DNA from: Lewinellaceae bacterium
Lineage (GTDB): Bacteria; Bacteroidota; Bacteroidia; Chitinophagales; Saprospiraceae
DNA length: 64,000 nt
Assembly: GCA_020636315.1 (NCBI GenBank)
Contig: JACJYA010000008.1
Span: 303,432 to 367,431 of the forward strand
Direction: 5' to 3'
In this document: positions 52,575-59,492 of the stretch, in pieces
Position numbering within the stretch: position 1 is the stretch's first letter
Layout of the letters: every line of letters begins with the position of its first letter
Notes under the pieces: model-generated
Database searches by the model: none
What the model saw: the letters and a program-made list of their open reading frames with translations, nothing else
What the model was told of the DNA's origin: nothing
Program-made: the position numbers and the translations under genes

Positions 52575-52661
52575 GCCCAGGTGGCGGAATTGGTAGACGC
52601 GCTAGCTTGAGGGGCTAGTGTTCGCAAGGACGTGCAGGTTCGAGTCCTGTCCTGGGCACCA
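52575..52661 (+). tRNA. tRNA-Leu, anticodon GAG, encoded CCA
   Basis: The acceptor stem GCCCAGG (52575-52581) pairs with CCTGGGC (52651-52657), followed by A and encoded CCA. The D arm, the anticodon stem CTAGC/GCTAG with loop TTGAGGG (anticodon GAG at 52609-52611), a long variable arm as in class II tRNAs, and a TTCGAGT T-loop are all present. An integrase gene starts 135 bp downstream, so the 3' end of this tRNA is the likely attachment site. Confidence 0.95.
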
Positions 52662-52796
52662 ACTTTTTCCTTCTTTGACTACGTTTGTTCTTTGAAAACG
52701 CCTGATTTTACAGTATATTTGAAGAGCTGCTCCTACAAACATCCTCAAATATTACTGAACTTTTGACACCTTATTTGTCACCTAATCTGTCACCTC

Positions 52797-54062
52797 ATGC
52801 CAGATGTCAAATTTTACCTTCAGGCGCCAAAGGACGATTCTTCCCTCGTCATGTTATCTTTCCAGGTTGCGCCCAACCGCAGGGTACGCGTTTCCACAGG
52901 GCAGCGCGTTTCCGTCAGGTCCTGGAATAAGAAAAAGCAACGGGCTCGCGGCAGCGGCCAGTTTGATGGCAACGCCAGCCTGAATATGTTGCTGGACCTG
53001 GTCGAAAGTAAGGTCAATGAATTGGACCGCCATTGCCGTATGGTGGAGGGTAGAGCGGCTAAACCGGATGAGGTCAAAAAAGCAGTCTACGAGGCTACCG
53101 GCCGTGGCGGCTCCATCCACTCAACAGATCTTAGTTTCATGCAATTCTGTGAAACGGAGATCGAAAGGCGAAAACGCCTGCCTCAATATTCTCCTCACCG
53201 CGTCCGACAGTATGGTGTGTTCCTTAAGCACCTTAACTGGTTTGCAGGCCACTACTATCCTACTACCTGGAATAACATCAACGAAGACTGGTTTAATGAT
53301 TTCCTGGATTATTCCTACAATGTACAGGATCACTCGGTGAATACCGTTGTCAAACACATCAAGATCCTGAAGACTTTCCTCCATCAGGCGGTTAAGGCTG
53401 GCTATACTTCTAATACGGCTTTTACTTCTTTTTCTATTAAAGAGGAGCCTCCGGTTTTAACTTATCTGACTTCAGAGGAACTGGAGGCGCTGTACCGGCT
53501 TGACCTGTCCGATAACTACCGCCTGGCCCGGGTGCGGGACCGCGCCATCGTTTCGGGTTTTACCGCCATGCGCTTTTCGGATGTGGACCGCCTTACGAAC
53601 GCTCATTTCGTGAAGATCCCTACGCGGGAGGGCAGGATCGATGGCATCCGCTTTATGATGAGCAAGACGTCGGATATTGTAACTATCCCTTTGCATCCTT
53701 ATGTGAATGAGATTATTGAACGCTATGGCGGGCGCCTGCCGGTGATCAGCAACCAGAAGGCAAACGATTATATTAAGGAGGCCTGCCGTATCGCTGACAT
53801 CAATAGCCCCGTGACCCTGGTGCGCAACCGGAGTGGAAAAAAGATAGATGAGGTAATGCCCAAATGGCAAGCTGTTACTACGCATACTTTCCGGGCTACG
53901 GCGGCAACTAACTTGTACCGCGCCGGAGTGCCCCCTAAGACGATCATGAAGTTCGGTGGCTGGAAAACACGCGAGGTGTTCGAACGTTACATCAAACTGG
54001 CGGACGAAGAGCATGCAGTGATCGTGGCGCAGTCGTCTTATTTTAAGGTGAAGAGAGGATAA
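52797..54062 (+). CDS. tyrosine recombinase (integrase)
   Basis: A 421-residue phage-type integrase of the Bacteroidota (Tn916/IntN1-like) group. An N-terminal beta-rich arm-binding region (PDVKFYLQAPKDDSSLVMLS) and a SAM-like core-binding domain (about residues 115-205) precede the catalytic domain. Catalytic residues: Arg in SGFTAMRFSDVDR near residue 258, HxxR in THTFRATAATN near residue 363, and the nucleophile Tyr in EVFERYIK near residue 400. It sits directly after tRNA-Leu and points away from it, the usual position for an element integrated there. Full length, so probably functional. Confidence 0.92.
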   Translation: MPDVKFYLQAPKDDSSLVMLSFQVAPNRRVRVSTGQRVSVRSWNKKKQRARGSGQFDGNASLNMLLDLVESKVNELDRHCRMVEGRAAKPDEVKKAVYEATGRGGSIHSTDLSFMQFCETEIERRKRLPQYSPHRVRQYGVFLKHLNWFAGHYYPTTWNNINEDWFNDFLDYSYNVQDHSVNTVVKHIKILKTFLHQAVKAGYTSNTAFTSFSIKEEPPVLTYLTSEELEALYRLDLSDNYRLARVRDRAIVSGFTAMRFSDVDRLTNAHFVKIPTREGRIDGIRFMMSKTSDIVTIPLHPYVNEIIERYGGRLPVISNQKANDYIKEACRIADINSPVTLVRNRSGKKIDEVMPKWQAVTTHTFRATAATNLYRAGVPPKTIMKFGGWKTREVFERYIKLADEEHAVIVAQSSYFKVKRG

Positions 54063-54183
54063 ATAGGGTTGTACCGTAATGGCACCTTTTGATATTCTAT
54101 TTCAGAGAATTTAAATACTATTGAACCAATTAATTACCCTCAATGGTTACTTTAGTGTAAACTCACAGAATAATAAGAAGAAT

Positions 54184-54426
54184 ATGGCGCTTGTAATTGA
54201 AGGCCGGGACCTTAATGCCGCCCATATTTCAGAAGAAGAACTGCGGCTGGAAATTGCTATTTTGCTTTATCAGCAGGGAAGGTTTTCTATGGGCCAGGCC
54301 GCACGGTTCACGGAAATGAACAGGATTTTGTTCCAACGTGAATTGGGTAAAAGGGAGTTACCTGTAAATTATGGTGTCGCGGATTTTGAAGAAGACTTGG
54401 AAATTCTGGGTATTAAATCAGCCTAA
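54184..54426 (+). CDS. UPF0175 antitoxin-like protein
   Basis: An 80-residue protein starting at ATG 54184; the longer frame from TTG 54121 is not supported. LRLEIAILLYQQGRFSMGQA, then ARFTEMNRILFQRELGKREL match UPF0175, a small helix-turn-helix family that usually acts as antitoxin to a DUF3368 PIN-like toxin. That toxin is not downstream here; a DUF433 gene is instead, 12 bp away. So it looks like an orphan or a chimeric module. Confidence 0.78.
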   Translation: MALVIEGRDLNAAHISEEELRLEIAILLYQQGRFSMGQAARFTEMNRILFQRELGKRELPVNYGVADFEEDLEILGIKSA

Positions 54427-54438
54427 CAGCAATCAATT

Positions 54439-54681
54439 ATGGAAAAAGAAGAAGAATTATTGAAGCGTATAACAGTGAACCCTAAAATATGCCATGGGAA
54501 GCCTACTGTACGAGGATTAAGGTATCCGATCGAAAATCTTTTAGAGTTGATGGCCTCCGGAATGACGTTCGATGAAATCCTGGAGGATTATGAGGATTTG
54601 GAACTTGAGGACTTACAGGCGTGCCTGGTTTACGCTGCCAGGTTGGCTAAGGTTAAAAATATTACGCGGCTGGTGGCATGA
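54439..54681 (+). CDS. DUF433 antitoxin-like protein
   Basis: An 80-residue DUF433 protein with the family core RITVNPKICHGKPTVRGLRY near residue 10 and NLLELMASGMTFDEILEDYE. DUF433 proteins are typical partners of DUF5615 PIN-like toxins. The DUF5615 start codon overlaps this stop (ATGA), but the toxin is cut after about 18 codons. The coding frame itself is intact. Confidence 0.85.
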   Translation: MEKEEELLKRITVNPKICHGKPTVRGLRYPIENLLELMASGMTFDEILEDYEDLELEDLQACLVYAARLAKVKNITRLVA

Positions 54682-54839
54682 AATTTATTGTCGATGCGCA
54701 ACTTCCCAGGTCCTTGTCCAGGTTCTTGAGAGCAACACCTCACCTCTTCTCCTCAAAGGGATCCACTCTAAGCACATACTTCTCCACATCCGAAACCCGC
54801 ACGCGCCAATCTCCCAGCTTTTTAGACGACCGCACCTGA
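54678..54839 (+). pseudogene. DUF5615 (PIN-like) toxin, truncated at its N-terminus
   Basis: MKFIVDAQLPRSLSRFLR, the first 18 residues of a DUF5615 toxin, starts at 54678 and overlaps the antitoxin stop by ATGA. Beyond about 54732 the frame continues as unrelated sequence (ATPHLFSSKGS...) to a stop at 54839 within a minus-strand gene. Intact members run to 110-120 residues. The join at about 54732-54740, next to the stop of the minus-strand gene (54740), looks like the breakpoint of a deletion or insertion. Confidence 0.75.
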
Positions 54840-55051
54840 AAGCCGGGCTGGTTGGCTTGAATGATCCGCCGAAGCTCCGTAACCGATATGTCGTATTGTT
54901 CGGAAATGGTGGATAGCTTGGCCCAACGTTCGCCGGCTTCCAGTTCGGGGGGCTTGTAGCTGGAGAGGGCATTGAGGGCTGCGTTTTGCATCATTTCCTG
55001 GAGCTCTTCCGGCGAGAGGGGAAGGGTGATGATCTTGATGGGTTGTTCCAT
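54740..55051 (-). CDS. helix-turn-helix protein, mobile-element module
   Basis: A 103-residue basic protein, last in a minus-strand series. ERWAKLSTISEQYDISVTEL and RRIIQANQPGFQVRSSKKLG, then DWRVRVSDVEKYVLRVDPFE look like an excisionase or MerR-like winged HTH that binds DNA. The stop is at the junction with the truncated toxin. Confidence 0.65.
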   Translation of the reverse strand: MEQPIKIITLPLSPEELQEMMQNAALNALSSYKPPELEAGERWAKLSTISEQYDISVTELRRIIQANQPGFQVRSSKKLGDWRVRVSDVEKYVLRVDPFEEKR

Positions 55052-55054
55052 GGC

Positions 55055-55435
55055 TTAACTTTTTAGTTTTTCCAATGCCTGCTGCAATACTTCCTGGCAG
55101 CTCTCCACCACTTCCAGGCTCATCTGCCGGTAGGCGCGGGCGGGCTCTTCTTGGCAGTTGCTGTGGTTCTGCTGCAGATTGATCCTGAACTGGCCCAGCT
55201 CCTGTAATTTTTGCCCTATCAGGTTTCCTATTTGGCCATTCAGATTGTGCTTTTTGCCGGCCGGCGTGTTCTTTTTTCCTTCGAGCATTTCCAGGGCGAA
55301 CTCCATTCTTGCCAGTTGGCATTCGGCAACAGCCTTGTTGAGCTTGCCGGAACTAATCCAACCGGGATACAGGCGTTTTCTCACCTGGATCTCACGCCGT
55401 ACTTCTTTGATGGCATCCTGCAGAGTTACTTTCAT
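55055..55435 (-). CDS. small protein of unknown function, mobile-element module
   Basis: A 126-residue helical protein starting MKVTLQDAIKEVRREIQVRK, which I recognise only as a type often seen in Bacteroidota prophage or plasmid gene sets. It overlaps the next gene by 4 bp (ATGA) and precedes the HTH gene by 3 bp, so it is part of a tight operon. No signal peptide or catalytic motif. Confidence 0.6.
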   Translation of the reverse strand: MKVTLQDAIKEVRREIQVRKRLYPGWISSGKLNKAVAECQLARMEFALEMLEGKKNTPAGKKHNLNGQIGNLIGQKLQELGQFRINLQQNHSNCQEEPARAYRQMSLEVVESCQEVLQQALEKLKS

Positions 55436-56269
55436 GTTTGCTGGTTTTGATAGAATTTTTGATATAAGGCCAGTTTCCTGGCTATCGTTTTTGCCCGCTC
55501 TTCGAGCCCTTCTCCTTCGATCAGTTTTTCTATCTGCCGGCGCTGGAAGGTGCCGGCCTTTTCTTTTTCCTCTTCAGCCTCCTCCAGGGCCAGTACCCTG
55601 GCTTGGCTGAGCACCTCCTCTTGCTCTGTTTTAGTTAACTGTATCAGCCCTCTTTTCCAGGCTGTTTCAAACCAGTGGAAGGGTACTTCGCGCCAGCTCG
55701 CCGGCTGGAAAGCCCGAAGGTTGCGTTCAAAGTTTTCCTCGTATTCCGCTTCAGGCGCTCCTTTTACTTGCCCTTTCCTGTTTCCGGTAATGGTATCCAG
55801 CTCACGGAGGTAGGCGCCCAAGGGCAACCCGTCGTTGTTCCATGTAGGCCGCCAGGACTTTCCCCAGCTGGGCGGCATTGAACTGGCCGCCGTACATCTC
55901 CGCTTCGCCTTTCCTCATGTTCAACTCCCCGGCTGCCCACATGCGGTAGGCCTCGCGTACCTCCCCGATGCCCAGGCCTGCGAATTTTTTCCGGGTTATC
56001 CGCACGCATTCGGTGAAGGTTTCTTCCAACACGGCCTGCCTTGCCCCATAGTCCTGTGCTACCTCCTTGATGGCCATCATCAGGCGTGCGAAGGCTTTTT
56101 CGGCGGGCATGTGCCGCAACTGGTTGTGGTAGCCGTTGATGGTGGCATCAAGTAGCGCCGGAGAAACCCCCGACTGGGACAATGCCTTCTTCCGCAAGGA
56201 GTGTAGCGTAGACGCGCCGGGCGCTTTCCTCACTGAGGATACTGCCGTTGGTTTTGACGGTTTGTCCAT
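55432..56269 (-). pseudogene. mobile-element protein split by a frameshift
   Basis: Two overlapping frames together look like one protein of about 270 residues. The upstream part (55802-56269) begins MDKPSKPTAVSSVRKA and runs through YGGQFNAAQLGKVLAAYMEQ to a stop. The downstream part continues the sense, AYLRELDTITGNRKGQVK, then EYEENFERNLRAFQPASWRE and FHWFETAWKRGLI. A one-base change near 55805-55830 would join them. It could be a real frameshift or an assembly indel. The 5' part overlaps the replication-like gene by 122 bp in another frame. I cannot name it. Confidence 0.6.
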
Positions 56270-57299
56270 TTTGATATTTTTTTGGATAGAACAAAGGGTC
56301 CTTAACCAGCCAGCTTTCGAAACCTGCCAGGTTCTTGCTGCTGCAGGCCTTCCAGATGTCTATCCAGCGGCCGTTCTTCTGGTGGTTGCGGAAGTAGCCG
56401 TAACAGCAATCCCTTGCCTGCTCTTCGCTGCCCGGGTAGCGGGCATTGGCAATGATGCCGGGCAGGTAGCCGTTGTCCAGGGCCCAAGACCAGAAGGACT
56501 CGGCAGCTTGGGTGTGGTTTCGGGTTGGGGTGTCAAACTGGGGCTGCGGCTCCTGGGGAGGGGGGCCGCAGCAACCGGGGGGTGGGGACTGCACTGCTTC
56601 GCCGGCTTCGGCTTCACTCAACTGGCGGCGTAGGCTTTCTTTTTCCTGCTGCAGGTTTTCCAGCTCGCGGCGTAGCTTTTCATTTTCCTTTTTCAGTTTT
56701 TCGGCTTCCTCGCACGCGCGCGCGTACAGCGCTCTCAATTCTTCCTGTTTATTTAATTCTTCTTGTTTATTCAATTCTTCAAAAGGGTATTCAATACTTC
56801 CTGGCGGGTTTTCAGGGTGCTGAGATCCAGTATCCTGAAAACCAGTATGCTGAATTTCAGTGTCCTGAGATCCCGCATGCTGAGGGGCGAACCCCTGGTT
56901 TTCAGTATCCTGAAACGCTGTATCCTGAATATCAGGGCCCTGAAAACCCGTATCCTTGCCCTTTGGAATAGAGCCGCCTTTGCCAGCGTTATTCCATTGG
57001 GCTGGCGGGGTGTATTTCCGGGCAAGGCTGAAGGGGATGGTGTAGCGGTTGCTGGACAGCCGCCGGCCGTCAGGGGTGCGGCGCTGGGTTTTCCTGGCCA
57101 GCTGGTGCTTCTCGAGCAGGGCGATGTCTTTGTCGAGGGCATCGCGCCCCAGCCCGGTAATGGCGCGCAGGGTTTTCCGGGAGGGCCACGACTGGTTGTG
57201 CTCATTCATGAACTTGGAGATGGCTACCAGCACGCCTATTGCCCGGGCACCAACGGTGGGCATCTTTTCGAGTACCAGAGAGTCGCTGAGGTTGATCAT
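56148..57299 (-). CDS. helix-turn-helix replication-initiator-like protein
   Basis: A 383-residue protein starting at ATG 57299 (MINLSDSLVLEKMP). The first 100 residues form a winged-helix pair (SKFMNEHNQSWPSRKTLRAI, TGLGRDALDKDIALLEKHQL, ARKTQRRTPDGRR) like HTH_36 proteins of phage and plasmid replication modules. A pentapeptide-repeat linker (QDTG/QDTE-type, about 125-170), an NKQEEL direct repeat and a coiled coil (EEAEKLKKENEKLRRELENL) follow. The C-terminal part (SFWSWALDNGYLPGIIANAR) resembles the region found after such linkers. It may act as replication initiator of the element. Confidence 0.65.
   Translation of the reverse strand: MINLSDSLVLEKMPTVGARAIGVLVAISKFMNEHNQSWPSRKTLRAITGLGRDALDKDIALLEKHQLARKTQRRTPDGRRLSSNRYTIPFSLARKYTPPAQWNNAGKGGSIPKGKDTGFQGPDIQDTAFQDTENQGFAPQHAGSQDTEIQHTGFQDTGSQHPENPPGSIEYPFEELNKQEELNKQEELRALYARACEEAEKLKKENEKLRRELENLQQEKESLRRQLSEAEAGEAVQSPPPGCCGPPPQEPQPQFDTPTRNHTQAAESFWSWALDNGYLPGIIANARYPGSEEQARDCCYGYFRNHQKNGRWIDIWKACSSKNLAGFESWLVKDPLFYPKKYQNGQTVKTNGSILSEESARRVYATLLAEEGIVPVGGFSGAT
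56812..56960. repeat. 15 bp direct repeats within the replication-like gene
   Basis: About nine units of the kind CCAGTATCCTGAAAA, CAGTGTCCTGAGAT and TCAGGGCCCTGAAAA run head to tail, encoding a five-residue repeat on the minus strand. Repeats inside rep genes can be iterons, but the codon phase suggests peptide selection too. Confidence 0.7.
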
Positions 57300-57622
57300 C
57301 GTCTGTTGTTTTTGGCATGAAACATGAAAAATGCCCCGGCGGTAACCTTTATTCGTTATAGTCGCCGGGGCGGGCAAGAGACAGGTTTGAAATGGGCAAG
57401 CCAAAAGGCCTCCGGGCCACTCTGATCCCATCTTCTCCGCTTGTGTTACGCCTTGGGCCCGGAAGCAAATGCACGCTCCACTCTTAGTGCTTGGTTGCTG
57501 CGCATCGCAAATCGCAAATCACACATCAAAAATTTTACCCGCTCGTATTAGGCGGGCTTCCCGCTCCCCTGTGGCTGCAGCGCCCACGATGGAGCGCCAC
57601 AGCCTGGAAAACAGGAGGTATC
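57300..57622. other. intergenic region upstream of the replication-like gene
   Basis: About 320 bp with no gene. It contains CGCAAATCGCAAATCACA-type repeats at 57510-57530 and GC-rich segments. It should hold the promoter of the minus-strand module, and could include an origin. I see no clear -33/-7 pair. Confidence 0.4.
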
Positions 57623-58030
57623 TTATGGGGTATCACTGCGCTGTTGCGCCCTCACCGAGGGAGTGGTGTTGCCCCGCCGGCTCAAACTGGCAATTTTCAG
57701 CCGCCCCAGCTCAATGCCGCAGGCGGAGTGGTACAGGAGGGTGAAGCTGTCTTCTTCGTCTCCATCTTCTACTTCCTTCAGCTCCCAGGCGATTTGCCCG
57801 AAGGCTTGGCCTGTATTGCGCTCAATGAAGGCCACCGACCGGATCGCCTTGAAGTTGTTGGCGCCGGCATAGGCTTTCCCGGGGCCGTCCCACTGGGCTC
57901 CCTGCAGGCCGTAGAGGATGAAGTCATTGACCAGCTCGCGCAGGGACTCAAAGGGCAACGGCTGCGCCCGCCTGGCTTTGCTGCACAGGGATGCCCGGGC
58001 AATGGTGTAGGGTATTGCCGTAATTGCCAT
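57623..58030 (-). CDS. uncharacterised mobile-element protein
   Basis: A 135-residue protein beginning MAITAIPYTIARASLCSKAR. It contains an NDFILYGLQGAQWDGPGKAY stretch and a second KAIRSVAFIERNTGQAFGQI block. I recognise no fold. It is the first gene of the minus-strand module, divergent from the repressor-like gene at 58300. Codon use resembles its module neighbours. Confidence 0.5.
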   Translation of the reverse strand: MAITAIPYTIARASLCSKARRAQPLPFESLRELVNDFILYGLQGAQWDGPGKAYAGANNFKAIRSVAFIERNTGQAFGQIAWELKEVEDGDEEDSFTLLYHSACGIELGRLKIASLSRRGNTTPSVRAQQRSDTP

Positions 58031-58299
58031 GCTTTTGTTGTTTGGTGAATAGTGGTTTGTGTCGCCGGGTGGAGGCGAATCGCCTTAATCCTGAGTGAAG
58101 CTGCTGGCTTGTGCCGGCTGGAGGTGCGTTAAAGTTTTGGTTTTTTAGCCTTTCTGTGCCTATATTTGGGTAGGCAGTTGAATGCCTTTTCTCGTTATTT
58201 GTGTAATTTTACATAAAAAATACAATTATTTCTATCCCAAGATAGATAAATTAATTATTTTTAACACTTCTTTAACTCTTTTCCAAAACCCGGCATGAT
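58031..58299. promoter_or_regulatory. divergent control region with operator-like palindrome
   Basis: This AT-rich 270 bp gap separates the minus-strand module from the plus-strand HTH gene. It contains CTATCccaaGATAG (58232-58245), a short palindrome suited to a dimeric repressor, and AT-rich tracts on both sides. Its position resembles lysogeny or copy-control regions. No experimental support. Confidence 0.45.
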
Positions 58300-58722
58300 G
58301 TGAAACAGGAGGCCAATAAGCGGTTTATTGAAGGGGTGGAAACGCTCAAGCGCAAAGGGGTCAGCTTCGTGGCTATGGCAAGGGCTATTGGTATCCCTAA
58401 GCAAAAGGTGATCGATATCCGCCACGGCAGGTCCTCGGCGGATGAGGGGCTCCTGGCTAAGTTGTTCCTGGCTTACCCGGAAATTATCAGGGAGGGGGAA
58501 GATGTTCCTTCCAGCAATGAGCAGCTGCAGTCGGAGATCGAGGCCCAGGATGCGGAACTGGAGAAGTTGTCCAGAGAGGTGGCTGAACTGGAACAGCTCC
58601 TGGAAAAGGCGAACACAGACAGGGAGGATATCCAACGGGAACTTAAACGGGCAATGGCTATCATCGAGAAACAGGCCAATACCATCGATGCCTTGCTCAA
58701 AAAAAAGGGCGTTATTGATTAG
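58300..58722 (+). CDS. HTH repressor-like protein with coiled coil
   Basis: A 140-residue protein starting at GTG 58300 (KQEANKRFIEGVETLKRKGV follows). The N-terminal third (GVSFVAMARAIGIPKQKVID, IRHGRSSADEGLLAKLFLAY) is a lambda-Cro-like helix-turn-helix. The C-terminal half is a leucine-rich coiled coil (EAQDAELEKLSREVAELEQL, LEKANTDREDIQRELKRAMA) for dimerisation. Divergent from the replication module across an operator-like palindrome, so a switch regulator of the element is likely. The GTG start is uncertain. Confidence 0.7.
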   Translation: MKQEANKRFIEGVETLKRKGVSFVAMARAIGIPKQKVIDIRHGRSSADEGLLAKLFLAYPEIIREGEDVPSSNEQLQSEIEAQDAELEKLSREVAELEQLLEKANTDREDIQRELKRAMAIIEKQANTIDALLKKKGVID

Positions 58723-58773
58723 ATGCAAGGCCTCCGGATTCTATCTGATGATAGGCGCCTATACATTCCCAAC

Positions 58774-58932
58774 CTAACTTCCTTCTTCTTTCCTCAACTT
58801 TTGTTTCAGCTTCCGCACAACTTCCCTGGTTTTCAGGGCTTCCCGCTTGACGTCAAGGTTTTTGGATCTCTTTGCTTTTGCTATCAATTCCGTAAGGGCG
58901 CCAATGACGGCGCGTGGGTCCGCTTTGCCCAT
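58774..58932 (-). CDS. small basic helical protein
   Basis: A 52-residue frame (MGKADPRAVIGALTELIAKA, then KRSKNLDVKREALKTREVVR) from ATG 58932 to TAG 58774. It is strongly helical and basic, and convergent with the HTH gene. No family recognised. Kept because the frame looks protein-like and the neighbours leave it free. Confidence 0.45.
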   Translation of the reverse strand: MGKADPRAVIGALTELIAKAKRSKNLDVKREALKTREVVRKLKQKLRKEEGS

Positions 58933-59333
58933 AGACTAATGTTTTTATTGCCGACGCTCAGCGCTGGCACATTAGAAAATCGATTCTGGTGATAGCTTTA
59001 AACAATCGATGGGCTTGGAAAAGAATGGGGCCAGGGTAAAAGTAATAAGGTATTAAAGAAAAGTTTATTACACTTTTACAAAAAATCAACAGGCCAGTTT
59101 TGGAAGGAAATGAAGGCTGGAAACCGATAACTTGCTGAAAAAGAATAAAATAAGGCGAGCAAATTTGGCAAGAAATCAATACAAAGGCTGGAATCCGCAT
59201 TTCAATTTATCGGATCCGGTTTGTATTTTTAGGAATAGTTTTAAACAATTTAGGGTTGCTCTGCGCAAGCGGGGCTTCCTTTTTTTAAAATCCGTCCATA
59301 TCACCCGTCACGATGATATAAACTATTAGGTCT

Positions 59334-59397
59334 AGGAGCCACATAGCTTAGAGTTTAAAATTTCCTAATATTGTTTGCACCTCTAAGCTAGGCTCCT
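59334..59397. repeat. inverted repeat followed by a T run
   Basis: The AGGAGCC and AGCTTAGAG parts (59334-59353, with three extra bases) pair with CTCTAAGCTAGGCTCCT (59381-59397) across a 27 bp loop, then six Ts at 59402-59407. It may be a terminator on the plus strand or a mobile-element end. The surrounding 58933-59492 is AT-rich with no gene I can support. Confidence 0.5.
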
Positions 59398-59492
59398 GGA
59401 CTTTTTTCAAATAGGCAAAGTTTATTATTTTTTTATACTATCTTTAAAGATTATTTTTACACAATAGTTTATAAATCAATATTTTAAATGCT

